The translations under genes and the position numbers were made by a program. A model generated the notes under the pieces. It saw nothing but the letters and a program-made list of their open reading frames with translations, made no database searches and was not told where the DNA came from. Below are positions 19,905 through 28,912 of a DNA stretch of 64,000 nt, piece by piece; position 1 is the stretch's first letter; every line of letters begins with the position of its first letter. This stretch comes from Leptospira sp. GIMC2001. GTDB lineage: Bacteria; Spirochaetota; Leptospiria; Leptospirales; Leptospiraceae. The stretch covers positions 1-64,000 of the forward strand of contig NZ_CP115468.1 of assembly GCF_028462125.1 (NCBI RefSeq), written 5' to 3'.

Positions 19905-21151
19905 GATTTTAAACCTGGTTTACCGATTAATTCCATTGTGTTGAAAAGAAAAGTTTTCATATCCTGTTCTGATTTCTTATCTAAATTCAATTTCCCATTC
20001 AGTTTATTCGCTGAAGTGGTTTTTATACCGTATTCCAAATTTAAAAGTTTTCCATTTTCATTCATATAATCTAACACTGGAATAATCACAAATCTATTGT
20101 GATCAGATTTTAAATTTGGAAAGACCCAAGTCGGGATATAATGAACATTTTGGTATTCTAAAAATGTTCTATTCCCATCATTTTTAAGTAATAGATTCCA
20201 GCGAAAAATTGCACCGCCATCTGTATGTAGATGACGTTGTCCTGACAGAAAATTGCCCATCGAATATAGTATTAATCTATCCCTATTTTCGCCATATCGA
20301 TCAGTTCTTTTTTCTACTCCATAAGTTTGTAATACATGAGGATGCCCACCTAGTATTATGTCTGCCCCTTCTCGGATAGCAAAATCCACCCATTTTGTTT
20401 GATCTTTTGCTGGTATTCGCACATATTCAGGACCATAATGAAAAGCCACTATAATAGCATCAGCTTTCTGAGATTTTGCGAAAGCAAGGTCGGTGGAAAT
20501 CAATTCTTCGCTAATTAAATTAACTACAGTATCATCTGGAATAGGAAGACCATTCGTTCCATAAGTGTAATTGTAAAAAAATATTTTAAATCCCTCTATA
20601 TCAAGGATGAGATTTCTATTCTGTTCGTATTCTTTTTGCGTACGATATGTACCTAAATGTTTTATATTTAGTTGATCGAGAACATCTAAAGTATTTCTAA
20701 TGCCTAAAGTACCTTTATCAACAGAATGGTTGTTAGCGGTGGAGAGAATTTGAAATCCGGCATCCTTCAATGCATAGGCCAATTCTGCCGGAGCACCGAA
20801 TTGAGGATAACCCGAATAATGTTCTGGATTTCCAGGAAGAGTAGTTTCTAGGTTTCCAAAAACAAAATCATTTCCTTGGAGGTAAGGACTTACTAGTTCA
20901 AAGCTTTGGTGAAAATTGTATTTTCTATTCTTTATTGAATAATTTGCTTTTAGTTGACTATCATGTACCATGATATCGCCTACTGCAACCATTGAAATAT
21001 TAGCAATTTTTTCAGAAGAGAATATATTTGATCCGCTGTCAGACTTTGCAATCGTACACTGAGAATAAAAGCCAATTATGAAAATACAAAAAGCCTTGCT
21101 ATAAAGGTTGGAAGAAAGTATTTTAGAAAGTATAATGCGATTACTTATCAT
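19898..21151 (-). CDS. CapA/PgsA-type metallophosphatase-like protein
   Basis: Member of the family typified by CapA of poly-gamma-glutamate capsule synthesis, with a calcineurin-like fold. Motifs are SMVAVGDIMVHDSQL, FVFGNLETTLPG, LSTANNHSVDKG, AFHYGPEY and LGGHPHVLQTYG, covering the metal-binding Asp, Asn and His residues. The N-terminus has a membrane signal ending in FYSQC, a possible lipobox. Starts are ATG 21151 (chosen, 417 residues) or ATG 21187 (429 residues); neither has a good ribosome site. Either start overlaps the 5' end of the divergent phosphatase gene. Many bacteria carry such genes without making poly-gamma-glutamate, so the substrate is unknown. Confidence 0.82.
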   Translation of the reverse strand: MISNRIILSKILSSNLYSKAFCIFIIGFYSQCTIAKSDSGSNIFSSEKIANISMVAVGDIMVHDSQLKANYSIKNRKYNFHQSFELVSPYLQGNDFVFGNLETTLPGNPEHYSGYPQFGAPAELAYALKDAGFQILSTANNHSVDKGTLGIRNTLDVLDQLNIKHLGTYRTQKEYEQNRNLILDIEGFKIFFYNYTYGTNGLPIPDDTVVNLISEELISTDLAFAKSQKADAIIVAFHYGPEYVRIPAKDQTKWVDFAIREGADIILGGHPHVLQTYGVEKRTDRYGENRDRLILYSMGNFLSGQRHLHTDGGAIFRWNLLLKNDGNRTFLEYQNVHYIPTWVFPNLKSDHNRFVIIPVLDYMNENGKLLNLEYGIKTTSANKLNGKLNLDKKSEQDMKTFLFNTMELIGKPGLKSI

Positions 21152-22868
21152 TTTAATTACAATTTCTTTATCAGTTTTCGGATGCAAGGACTATTCCTGG
21201 GAGGAATCCTACAAGCTTGCAGCGAGTCGGTCTATTGTTCCGGAAGTTGATCTCGTATTGGTTCCAGAACCTTTCTCCAATCTTGATGACGAGTGGATTG
21301 ATGTAGAAAAGGAAACAGTTTATAAGAAAGAAAAATTGAGTAAATTACTCAGAACATACGGTATTGGTTGGAGTGATTTTATAACAATTTACAAAGATAA
21401 AATAAAAGATCGTGGGAATGATATTATATTTTCTGGTAAAGGAACAACTCATGCAACTAACTACAATTATGATGCAAATATACCTATATTATTCTATGGT
21501 GATAAATATGTGAATAATGGAATTTATCAAGATACAATTTATCAACAGCATATAGTGCCTACAGTTGCAGAACTATTGGAATCTCCTGTTCCGAATTCAG
21601 TAAAATTGAAATCCTTATCCAAGATTCTAAAAAAGAATTCTAAACCAGAAATAATCGTTACTATAGTTATTGACCAAGGAGGAATTCAGTTATATCGAGC
21701 TCATAATGATTCTTATCCTAATATTAAGAAATTGATGCATAATTCTGCTTACTTTCCTAATGCAATGGTTGGACATATAGATGCACATACTGCAGTTGGC
21801 CATGTTGCAATAGGAACAGGAGCATTTCCAAACGAACATGAAATAATTGCAAATGATCGAATATATTATAAGTCTATAAATTCAAATCTTACGAGTGTCG
21901 CTGAACCAATCTATCAACTACCGAATGGAAATATTTCTCCTTCAGATATGAAGAGTCCAACTTTTGCTGATGTCTGGGATCAATTCAATGATAATATTCC
22001 AGTTATAGTTAGTCAATGTTATGCGGTTAGAGCTGCTATCGGAATGGCTGGTCATGGATCGGATTATCTATATTCTCCATCATTTGGGTATGAATCCAAG
22101 ACTTCAATTGTTGCTGACAAGGATTTTGTTTATTGGTTAACTAAGCCAACTCTTAGTTGGACAACTCATCCGGGTCTGTATCAACTACCTGATATTGCAA
22201 ATAATTTTGCTCTCTATCCATTCCATAGTTCTAGAAATCCTGAAGGATGGGATGGTTTTGTTCCAAATTCATTAGACAAAATGGTAAAAGAATTCCATAG
22301 ATCAGTTGGTAATCCAACGCAGAGCATGCTTGAAGGAGAATTGATTCGTTCTGTTATTCAGAAAGAAATTATTGATTCGGGTAAAAGTAAAGACGGATAC
22401 ACAGATCTTGTATACGTAACCTTTAAAGCTACAGATGCAACTGGTCATACTCATGGATGGGAAAGTGAAGAAGCTCGCGAAGTGCTCGAAGAAACTGATA
22501 GGCAAGTTGGTTTAATTATTCAAATGTTGCGCAATCACTATCAAGAAGACTTTATGTTAATACTGACTGCTGATCACGGAGCAGCTCCGCTCATTGAGTT
22601 CTCAGGAGGAAGACATATGACCTATGATAGATTGTTATCTGAAATCCAATCTCTAATTCCAATAGAATCGAGGAATTCAAATAGTCTTGTTAATTTTTAC
22701 ACATCTGGACAGATTTCTTTAAATAAGGAAACGATGAAAATTTTCGGTATTACAGAATATGATGTTATTAAGAGAATAAAGTCCATTGAAATTGATAAGA
22801 AATTGTTTTTTAGAGAAGTCTATTCAGCAAACGAATTGAGAAAATTAGATAAGAATGAAAATAAATAA
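21135..22868 (+). CDS. Alkaline-phosphatase-superfamily lipoprotein
   Basis: 577-residue predicted lipoprotein (signal MRLLIILITISLSVFGC, Cys17) with the type I phosphodiesterase/alkaline phosphatase fold. Motifs in order: IVIDQGG (metal Asp180), IDAHTAVGHVAIGTGAFP with likely nucleophile Thr219, KATDATGHTHGW, LTADHGAAP and SGGRHMTYD. These match the PafA-like group of phosphomonoesterases. ATG 21135 is chosen over the TTG at 21108 because it begins the lipoprotein signal exactly. The first about 160 residues before the catalytic core are not recognised. It overlaps the divergent capA-like gene by 17 bp and is followed by the cyclase gene after about 30 nt. Confidence 0.85.
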   Translation: MRLLIILITISLSVFGCKDYSWEESYKLAASRSIVPEVDLVLVPEPFSNLDDEWIDVEKETVYKKEKLSKLLRTYGIGWSDFITIYKDKIKDRGNDIIFSGKGTTHATNYNYDANIPILFYGDKYVNNGIYQDTIYQQHIVPTVAELLESPVPNSVKLKSLSKILKKNSKPEIIVTIVIDQGGIQLYRAHNDSYPNIKKLMHNSAYFPNAMVGHIDAHTAVGHVAIGTGAFPNEHEIIANDRIYYKSINSNLTSVAEPIYQLPNGNISPSDMKSPTFADVWDQFNDNIPVIVSQCYAVRAAIGMAGHGSDYLYSPSFGYESKTSIVADKDFVYWLTKPTLSWTTHPGLYQLPDIANNFALYPFHSSRNPEGWDGFVPNSLDKMVKEFHRSVGNPTQSMLEGELIRSVIQKEIIDSGKSKDGYTDLVYVTFKATDATGHTHGWESEEAREVLEETDRQVGLIIQMLRNHYQEDFMLILTADHGAAPLIEFSGGRHMTYDRLLSEIQSLIPIESRNSNSLVNFYTSGQISLNKETMKIFGITEYDVIKRIKSIEIDKKLFFREVYSANELRKLDKNENK

Positions 22869-22899
22869 TTATTCAATTTTTAGAGTCTAATTGGATTGC

Positions 22900-24870
22900 A
22901 TGGACAATAGCAAAGATCAGATTTTCGAATCAGTATTCAATAATAAAAAGATAATCTCAAGCATCACAGAGTTTCTAAACATTTTTCCTTGGGACAATTC
23001 GGATAATTCTTCCGAAAAGCCTATGGACTATTTATGGACATTTACACTCGCAGAAACGCCGGAAATACTCTGGCCTAAGCTAATTGATACTTCATCTTTT
23101 AATAAGCGATTGGGTTTACCAGAAATGAGATACCAAGAAAACAATGGTAAACTTTACGGCGAATCCAAGAATGCTGGAATTCAGATGGAATGGGAAGAAG
23201 TTCCATGGGAATGGGAATATTGTAAGCAAATGAACAATGCGCGCATCTATTCGAAAGGTTTTGCTCGTTATGTAAGAACTAGATACATTTTGTACTCTCA
23301 TCCAACAATAGAGAATCATAGTATTTTATTAGTATACTTTGGATGGATTCCAAGAGGATTATTGGGCAAAATTATTCTATTTTTTGGAATGCAAGATTTA
23401 GAAAAAAAGTATAAATCTGCTCTCTTCAATTTGGTTCAAGAACTTCGTAATAATCGGTTAGCAAGTAATTTGCAAAACACAAATATAGAGAAGAAACATA
23501 ATCCTCAATCCACCAATGAGATTGGAAAATTGGTAATCAAGCTTCCCAAACTAAATCGATTTGGTAAATTATTAATTGAACAAGGATATGAGCGAGCTCT
23601 GGTTAATCAGTTGTTTGACCATATTTTAAATAGTGATGATAATGATTTATACCGGATTAGAGTTAAAGAACTTGCTAATCAATGGTCTGTTCCGTTTAGG
23701 AATTTGTTAGAAATTTTCTTGCTCGGATGTCGAGAAAGTGTTTTTACTCTTTCTTGGGATGTTGTTTGTCCACACTGTCGAGGTGTTCGGACTGAACTTC
23801 AGCATCTGGGTGATATTCCTAAAGATGACAGTTGTGATGTATGCGAGATAGATTTTGAAACCAATAAAGTTAATTCAATAGAAGTATCTTTTCATATTCA
23901 TCCATCTATTAGAGTTGTTCAAAAAAGATTCTTTTGTGCTGCTGAACCAGCAACCAAGCAACATATTTATTTCCAAAAGCATCTAAATCCAATCGATAAT
24001 TATTCGACGAAACTTCATTTAGAGACAGGAACCTATAGAATGAGAATAGGAGGAGATAAAAAGTATTCTGTTTTAGAAGTTCAGAATATACCTCATGAGT
24101 CAGATAATATTAAAACTGAAGAGAATCTTCTATGGTCTCCCAATTCTTTGCCATCAGAATTGAGGATCGAATCCAATTTAAATTTACAACTAAAGAATCC
24201 AGAAAATCATAAAACTAGCTTCATTATTGAGTCACGAAAGGAGGATCAGTTTTCTTTAAGACCTGCAGATCTTTTTAATTTTCAAAATTTTCGTGATTTG
24301 TTTGCAGAAGAAACGATTGCCAATGGACTATCATTGGATATTGGAATTCAAACAATACTCTTTACCGATATTGTTGGATCAACTAAGTTATATGGAAAAT
24401 TAGGTGATGCCAAGGCCTTTTCAGAAGTACGAAAACACTTTATAGAAATTTACAGAATCATTAGCGAAAATGAAGGAGCTGTCGTGAAAACAATCGGTGA
24501 TTCCGTGATGGCTTCGTTTCAGTCACCCGTGCAATCTGTTCAAGCATCGGTCGCAATGCAAGAATACTTTGAAGGTTCCACGCAAGATAATTTTCTGAAA
24601 ATACGGATTACTATAAATTCTGGTCCATGTTTGGCGGTAAACTTCAATAGCAACATTGATTATTTTGGAAATACAGTAAACTATTCAGCAAAACTACAGA
24701 AATTTTCGAATGCAGGAGACATAGTTTTTTCAGAATCTATTTTTCGGGATGCAGAAGTTCGAAATTTTTTAAGATTGAGAAATTTTAAACTCAAAAAATT
24801 TACCTTCACTCAAGAATGGGATAGAACCATTCAAAATCAAGCTTACAAATTACCACTTAGCACGCGTTGA
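22900..24870 (+). CDS. Class III adenylate/guanylate cyclase with N-terminal regulatory region
   Basis: 656-residue cytosolic protein. Its C-terminal domain (about 480-650) is a class III nucleotide cyclase: ILFTDIVGSTKLY with metal Asp490, VVKTIGDSVMASF with metal Asp534 and DYFGNTVNYSAKLQKF, where the transition-state Arg position is probably Lys. The N-terminus (about 30-180) resembles a START/SRPBCC-like lipid-binding domain, followed by a region of the DUF5939 type containing a zinc-ribbon pair CPHC (290-293) and CDVC (312-315). ATG 22900 is preferred over TTG 22891. No ribosome site is obvious. It follows the phosphatase gene closely and may be co-transcribed. Confidence 0.85.
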   Translation: MDNSKDQIFESVFNNKKIISSITEFLNIFPWDNSDNSSEKPMDYLWTFTLAETPEILWPKLIDTSSFNKRLGLPEMRYQENNGKLYGESKNAGIQMEWEEVPWEWEYCKQMNNARIYSKGFARYVRTRYILYSHPTIENHSILLVYFGWIPRGLLGKIILFFGMQDLEKKYKSALFNLVQELRNNRLASNLQNTNIEKKHNPQSTNEIGKLVIKLPKLNRFGKLLIEQGYERALVNQLFDHILNSDDNDLYRIRVKELANQWSVPFRNLLEIFLLGCRESVFTLSWDVVCPHCRGVRTELQHLGDIPKDDSCDVCEIDFETNKVNSIEVSFHIHPSIRVVQKRFFCAAEPATKQHIYFQKHLNPIDNYSTKLHLETGTYRMRIGGDKKYSVLEVQNIPHESDNIKTEENLLWSPNSLPSELRIESNLNLQLKNPENHKTSFIIESRKEDQFSLRPADLFNFQNFRDLFAEETIANGLSLDIGIQTILFTDIVGSTKLYGKLGDAKAFSEVRKHFIEIYRIISENEGAVVKTIGDSVMASFQSPVQSVQASVAMQEYFEGSTQDNFLKIRITINSGPCLAVNFNSNIDYFGNTVNYSAKLQKFSNAGDIVFSESIFRDAEVRNFLRLRNFKLKKFTFTQEWDRTIQNQAYKLPLSTR

Positions 24871-25045
24871 ATTGTATTGAGATTTATTGACAAATGAAGT
24901 CATTATTTTCTAATCCCTTTAGGAATGCTTAGAGATTGAAAAATTGTCAGCTTACAATAAAAAATGCTATTTAGAAAATCCTCATTTGCCCTTGTCACAT
25001 TTTTGTCAGGGGAAATCGATTTTTTGAATAAATTTTATTTTGTTT

Positions 25046-25062
25046 TTGACTCTCAGTCTCAA
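25046..25062. promoter_or_regulatory. Inverted repeat upstream of the putative heme-uptake operon
   Basis: GACT-CTC-AGTC (25048-25058) sits inside TTGA...TCAA (25046-25049 and 25059-25062), making an imperfect 17-bp palindrome that also contains a -35-like TTGACT. A second repeat, AATGA-AG-TCATT, lies at 24893-24904. Either could be an operator for an iron or heme regulator; neither matches a classic Fur box. The remainder of 24871-25105 shows no gene and no riboswitch I recognise. Confidence 0.3.
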
Positions 25063-25105
25063 CTAAAAAAGCTTGTCCTAATAGTTTAATTCCGAGGTTT
25101 TTACG

Positions 25106-25669
25106 ATGAAAAAAATTTTAGTCCTGATAATTTTAGCCCTTTTTGTATCGAACTGCGAAGCAGAGAAAAACGATGACGATGAGAATCTTGCTTTAGCTTT
25201 GCTACTTGCGTCTTCCTCTTCCGGTCCATCCTGCCAGGTGAGTATTACTATCAATAATAGAGTGAGAGAAGTACCTGCACCTATCACAGCATTTTCATCC
25301 ACTGAAGTTGGACAAACTAAATCTGTTTCAAAAGCTAAGGTATCACCATTCGGAATTGATCATGAAATTGGTGTTGTGACTCTTACTGCTCGTGTTGGTT
25401 CTAGAATTACTTTTTCAGGACAACATTATGTTTTAGTATACAAAAAAGCTGGTGGATGCCCAATCGGAACATCAGATTTAGCAACGATCAATACGTCTTT
25501 TTCACATAGCACAGCTCTTGACAGCAGTTCCGCTCTAGCGAGTTCTTACCTTGCCACATCTTCGAATGCGATTACATTCAATGAAGCAGGTGAATTCTTG
25601 GTCGTTGTTTACACAGGTGTAACTTTTTCTGGAACGACAGCTGTAACTGCAACTCTAACTACTTTCTAG
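25106..25669 (+). CDS. Predicted lipoprotein, first gene of TonB-receptor operon
   Basis: 187-residue lipoprotein (signal MKKILVLIILALFVSNC, lipobox VSNC with Cys17). The mature N-terminus is acidic and low-complexity (EKNDDDENLALALLLASSSS), a likely linker, followed by a Ser/Thr/Val-rich beta-strand domain with two cysteines (PSCQVSI, GGCPIGT). The family is not recognised; the strand pattern suggests a beta-sandwich surface protein. It lies 11 nt before the HmuY-like gene and in the same operon as the TonB-dependent receptor, so a part in ligand capture at the cell surface is inferred from context. A Shine-Dalgarno-like GAGG stands about 9 nt before the ATG. Confidence 0.65.
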   Translation: MKKILVLIILALFVSNCEAEKNDDDENLALALLLASSSSGPSCQVSITINNRVREVPAPITAFSSTEVGQTKSVSKAKVSPFGIDHEIGVVTLTARVGSRITFSGQHYVLVYKKAGGCPIGTSDLATINTSFSHSTALDSSSALASSYLATSSNAITFNEAGEFLVVVYTGVTFSGTTAVTATLTTF

Positions 25670-25680
25670 TTAGTTTTTTT

Positions 25681-26346
25681 ATGAAAAGGAATAGTATTTT
25701 ACTTTTACTTTTGTTTGGAATAAATTGCGCAAGGGTAAGCGACCCTTATGATCCAATCAAAGACCAACAAGGAGAAATACTATTCCAACTTGTAAATGGT
25801 GTAACATCCAGTTCCCAAAATTCTTTGCGACCGGAAGTCATTTCCAATATTGAACAATCCGATGGCTCCATTATCACTCTTTTACGTTCTACTGCAGCTG
25901 ATACTTGGACCAATTACTCGTTTCAATCACGTTCACTTTCCAATTCGAATTTTGATATTTCCTTCCAAAGATTCAAGGTTAGAACAAATGGTGGAGCAAC
26001 TAATCCATCTGGCAAGGGTGGAGCCTGTCGATCCAATACTACCAATTTTCCAGGAGCTGGAGTAACTTCTACTAACCTAAATTGTACAGAATTTGTTTTG
26101 GATATCAATGGTCAAGCTGAGGTGATAGGTGGAGGTGGTGCATCTTATGTTGGTAGCGATGTACTAACCAATTTTGATACAGGTTGGTTTATATATGATA
26201 TTCCTACACTAAGTCCAAGGATGACTGTGTTTGTCATTCGATCATTTGATGGGAATCGATACTATGCTCTGCAAGTGATCGATTACTATTCCGATGCTGG
26301 AACTTCTGGTTATCCGCGCATTCGATGGCGAGAAATAAATTTCTAG
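25681..26346 (+). CDS. HmuY-like heme-binding lipoprotein
   Basis: 221-residue lipoprotein (MKRNSILLLLLFGINC, Cys16). The mature part follows the HmuY pattern: DTWTNYSFQSRS (the W-x-Y/F-F strand), FDISFQRFKVRTNGG, a central DTGWFIYDI, then FVIRSFDGNRYYALQVIDYY and a final YPRIRWREI. HmuY of Porphyromonas gingivalis is a surface hemophore that passes heme to the TonB-dependent receptor HmuR. Here a TonB receptor gene follows after 9 nt, the same pairing. Heme-ligand residues differ between HmuY homologues and cannot be assigned by eye. Function as a hemophore is inferred from fold pattern and context. Confidence 0.7.
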   Translation: MKRNSILLLLLFGINCARVSDPYDPIKDQQGEILFQLVNGVTSSSQNSLRPEVISNIEQSDGSIITLLRSTAADTWTNYSFQSRSLSNSNFDISFQRFKVRTNGGATNPSGKGGACRSNTTNFPGAGVTSTNLNCTEFVLDINGQAEVIGGGGASYVGSDVLTNFDTGWFIYDIPTLSPRMTVFVIRSFDGNRYYALQVIDYYSDAGTSGYPRIRWREINF

Positions 26347-26355
26347 ATAATATTA

Positions 26356-28533
26356 ATGGAAAAAGAAATATTTTTCTCCGGCAAGCTTTTGAAATGCTCA
26401 AATCATAGAATTGCTATATTAAATTTTCTTAGATATTCCTTCAGTATTGTATTTCTAATAGTAACAATTAATCCAATTTTTTCTCAAAATAAAAATAAAC
26501 CTAAAGATGAAACCTTAAAAGAACCAATATCAGAATCTAAAGCGAAGATAGAAAAAGAAGAATCCGATCCAGATGTACAAGAGCCAGAGCCCCCCGCTGA
26601 TCCATGGAAAAATTACGATGAAGGTTCTGGAATTGTTGTAACTGGTTCTCGAGGTGAAAGAAGACTAAAGGATTCCACAGTCGCAACGGAAATAATATCT
26701 CGTAAAAAAATTGAGTCAACTGGTGCGAGAAACGCAGCGGAAGTTTTAGAAACCCAACTTGGTGTCAATGTAAGTCCATTTTTTGGAGGGTCGCAAATTC
26801 AGATGTTGGGACTTGATTCCAAGTATGTATTGTTCTTAGTGGATGGGCAGAGAATAGCAGGTAGGTTAAACAATACAGTTGACCTAACACGGTATAAAGT
26901 GCAGAATATCGAGCGCATAGAAATCGTAAAAGGATCTTCATCTGCTCTCTATGGAGCTGATGCAATCGGCGGAGTAATCAATATCATTACACGTGAAGCA
27001 GAGAAACCAGAACACTATGAATTTCGAACAACATATGGAATGGGACGGAAGAAAAATTTCGGCAATCAAGGTGAATTGAATACCACGGCTGATGTAGGAT
27101 TCAAAAATGAAATAGTAGCCGCAAATGTGCTCGCTGGTTTCAATCAAGCGCCAGGCTACGATATTCAACCTGAAAATGTTTCAACAACCGCAAATAGCTA
27201 TCGAGACAACAATGTTGCAACAAATCTAACATTCAATCCAGATGGAAATTTAAGATTGAAAACAGGAGTTTTCTATTTAGATCGATTTCAAGAAGGCATT
27301 GAAGAAAACACAACCGGTGCGGTTTTTGATAGAAAGAATGATACGAAGGATTTCATGGCTATCGGTGGACTTGAATATCTATATGGATCGAGGAACATGG
27401 TTTCGTTTCGGGGAAATTATTCCGTGTGGGAGAATCGGTTCGAAAGAGATCAGAGAAAATCAGACGAGCTGGACGCTAAAGAACTCAACAAAGAAATTTC
27501 CTCTCAAGGAACAGTTCAGTGGGATCATGAGATTCACGCCGACCATTTTATGACATTAGGTGTTGAATCCTTTGCTGAAGAATTGGAATCGGATCGATTG
27601 GAGAATCGGTTTGTTTATCGTACACGACATGCTGGATTTTTGCAAGATGAGTGGACAATTTTGCGAGGATATCCGCGTGTTCGATTGGTTCCAGGCGTTA
27701 GATTTGACCAAGATTCTCAGTTCGGTGGACAAGCCACGCCGAAGCTTGCGATTCGAGTTGATATACTTGATAATTTAATTCTTAGAACAAGCTATGGAAG
27801 AGGATTTCGTCCGCCATCTTTTCGTGAACTATTCCTAAGATTTGAAAACCCAGGAGTTGGTTATGCTGTAGAAGGGAATCCGGATCTCAAGGCAGAAAAA
27901 TCATCAACAGTGAATGCGGACATAGAATGGTCTCCAAGTAAATCTCTTACATTTTTCTTAAGCTTGTTTCGCAATGATATTTCAAATCTTATTCAATATG
28001 ATTTCGGAGCTAATCCCAATTCAGAGTTTGCCTTATTTCAATTAGTTAATATAGATAAAGCATATACTCGAGGTGGCGAGCTTGGAGCTCGATTCAAATT
28101 CTTAACCTATTTTGCTCTTGAACTCGGATACAATCATACCGACACACGCGATCTTGCTTCGGATCGTCCCTTAGAAGGTCGACCTTTGCATCAAGCAACA
28201 ATGAATATTATTGTAAAATCTAATTCACCAGATGCTTTTGAATTTTCTCTTAGAGGAAAACATATTGATAGACGACCTTTTTATAGTAGTACGAATCAAT
28301 TTACAGGCGGTAGTTCGACTGCCTTAATAGACCAGGAACTCGATCCTTTTGCAAGTCAGCAAGTTGTCTATGGTAGATCTTTTAATTTATTGAGCATGAG
28401 AATTGCTAAGAATTTCTTTAATGATCGAGCATCTTTATTCTTAGGAGTGGAAAATATCTTCGATCGATATGAGATTACTTACAATCCTATTCGACCTAGA
28501 TTTTTTTATGGTGGATTTTCTGCAAAGTTTTAA
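26356..28533 (+). CDS. TonB-dependent outer-membrane receptor (probable heme uptake)
   Basis: 725-residue outer-membrane transporter. After a signal/anchor region (about 22-44) and a charged linker ([15 protein letters not shown]) comes a TonB-box-like GIVVTGS. The plug domain has [39 protein letters not shown] and the diagnostic [20 protein letters not shown]. The barrel ends with [12 protein letters not shown] and a terminal aromatic (GGFSAKF), as required for barrel insertion. [10 protein letters not shown] and NPDLKAEKS are the standard barrel motifs seen in heme and siderophore receptors. The upstream HmuY-like gene argues for heme as ligand. A hairpin follows the stop. Confidence 0.9.
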   Translation: MEKEIFFSGKLLKCSNHRIAILNFLRYSFSIVFLIVTINPIFSQNKNKPKDETLKEPISESKAKIEKEESDPDVQEPEPPADPWKNYDEGSGIVVTGSRGERRLKDSTVATEIISRKKIESTGARNAAEVLETQLGVNVSPFFGGSQIQMLGLDSKYVLFLVDGQRIAGRLNNTVDLTRYKVQNIERIEIVKGSSSALYGADAIGGVINIITREAEKPEHYEFRTTYGMGRKKNFGNQGELNTTADVGFKNEIVAANVLAGFNQAPGYDIQPENVSTTANSYRDNNVATNLTFNPDGNLRLKTGVFYLDRFQEGIEENTTGAVFDRKNDTKDFMAIGGLEYLYGSRNMVSFRGNYSVWENRFERDQRKSDELDAKELNKEISSQGTVQWDHEIHADHFMTLGVESFAEELESDRLENRFVYRTRHAGFLQDEWTILRGYPRVRLVPGVRFDQDSQFGGQATPKLAIRVDILDNLILRTSYGRGFRPPSFRELFLRFENPGVGYAVEGNPDLKAEKSSTVNADIEWSPSKSLTFFLSLFRNDISNLIQYDFGANPNSEFALFQLVNIDKAYTRGGELGARFKFLTYFALELGYNHTDTRDLASDRPLEGRPLHQATMNIIVKSNSPDAFEFSLRGKHIDRRPFYSSTNQFTGGSSTALIDQELDPFASQQVVYGRSFNLLSMRIAKNFFNDRASLFLGVENIFDRYEITYNPIRPRFFYGGFSAKF

Positions 28534-28539
28534 AAAACA

Positions 28540-28569
28540 AAAGGCTCGATAGATTATGATCAAGCCTTT
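28540..28569 (-). terminator. Hairpin terminator between receptor gene and micro-protein gene
   Basis: AAAGGCT-C-GAT (28540-28550) pairs with ATC-A-AGCCTTT (28559-28569) around an 8-nt loop, with one C/A mismatch. On the minus strand the stem runs into TGTTTTTT, a good T tract, so it mainly ends the micro-protein transcript; it may also block read-through from the receptor operon. Confidence 0.75.
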
Positions 28570-28578
28570 ATAGAAATA

Positions 28579-28737
28579 TTACTCTTTTCCGTTAGGACAT
28601 ACTACAACAGAACGCTCGCCTTTTCCTGGACAAAATTCTGAAGAGGATCTCTCACCTTTTCCTGGGCATACTGACGCCATTGCGGGAAGAGCTACGAACA
28701 AAGTAACAACTGCAGCCAAAGTAAGTTTTAGTTTCAT
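28579..28737 (-). CDS. Exported 52-residue micro-protein with CPGKGERS repeats
   Basis: Short gene with strong support: a full AGGAGG (complement of 28747-28752) lies 9 nt before the ATG, and a hairpin terminator follows the stop. The product has a clear signal peptide (MKLKLTLAAVVTLFVALPAMA, AxA-type cleavage after Ala21) leaving a mature peptide of about 31 residues. This contains CPGKGERS twice (24-31 and 36-43) and ends CPNGKE (47-52), with three cysteines. The family is not recognised. The layout suggests a secreted or periplasmic peptide, perhaps metal- or thiol-active, but no function can be assigned. It faces the TonB receptor gene. Confidence 0.8.
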   Translation of the reverse strand: MKLKLTLAAVVTLFVALPAMASVCPGKGERSSSEFCPGKGERSVVVCPNGKE

Positions 28738-28912
28738 ATAAAGAAACCTCCTATATAATCTAATATTTAGACGATCGTGGAAATTGGTTCAACCTTTTTT
28801 TTAGAACAATTGATATTGATTTATCCAATCTAGAAACTTTAAAATAGTTATTTATTTATAAGCAACCATTAGAAAGCATTACTTGTACTAAAAAAAAGTG
28901 AGTTATTAGAGA

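Noticed and set aside
19898..21151. Poly-gamma-glutamate capsule synthesis locus
   Set aside because: Only the CapA-like protein is present; capB and capC are not nearby, and lone CapA-like genes are common.
24871..25105. Cobalamin or other riboswitch before the TonB-receptor operon
   Set aside because: No B12-box-like or other conserved riboswitch core was seen; only short palindromes.
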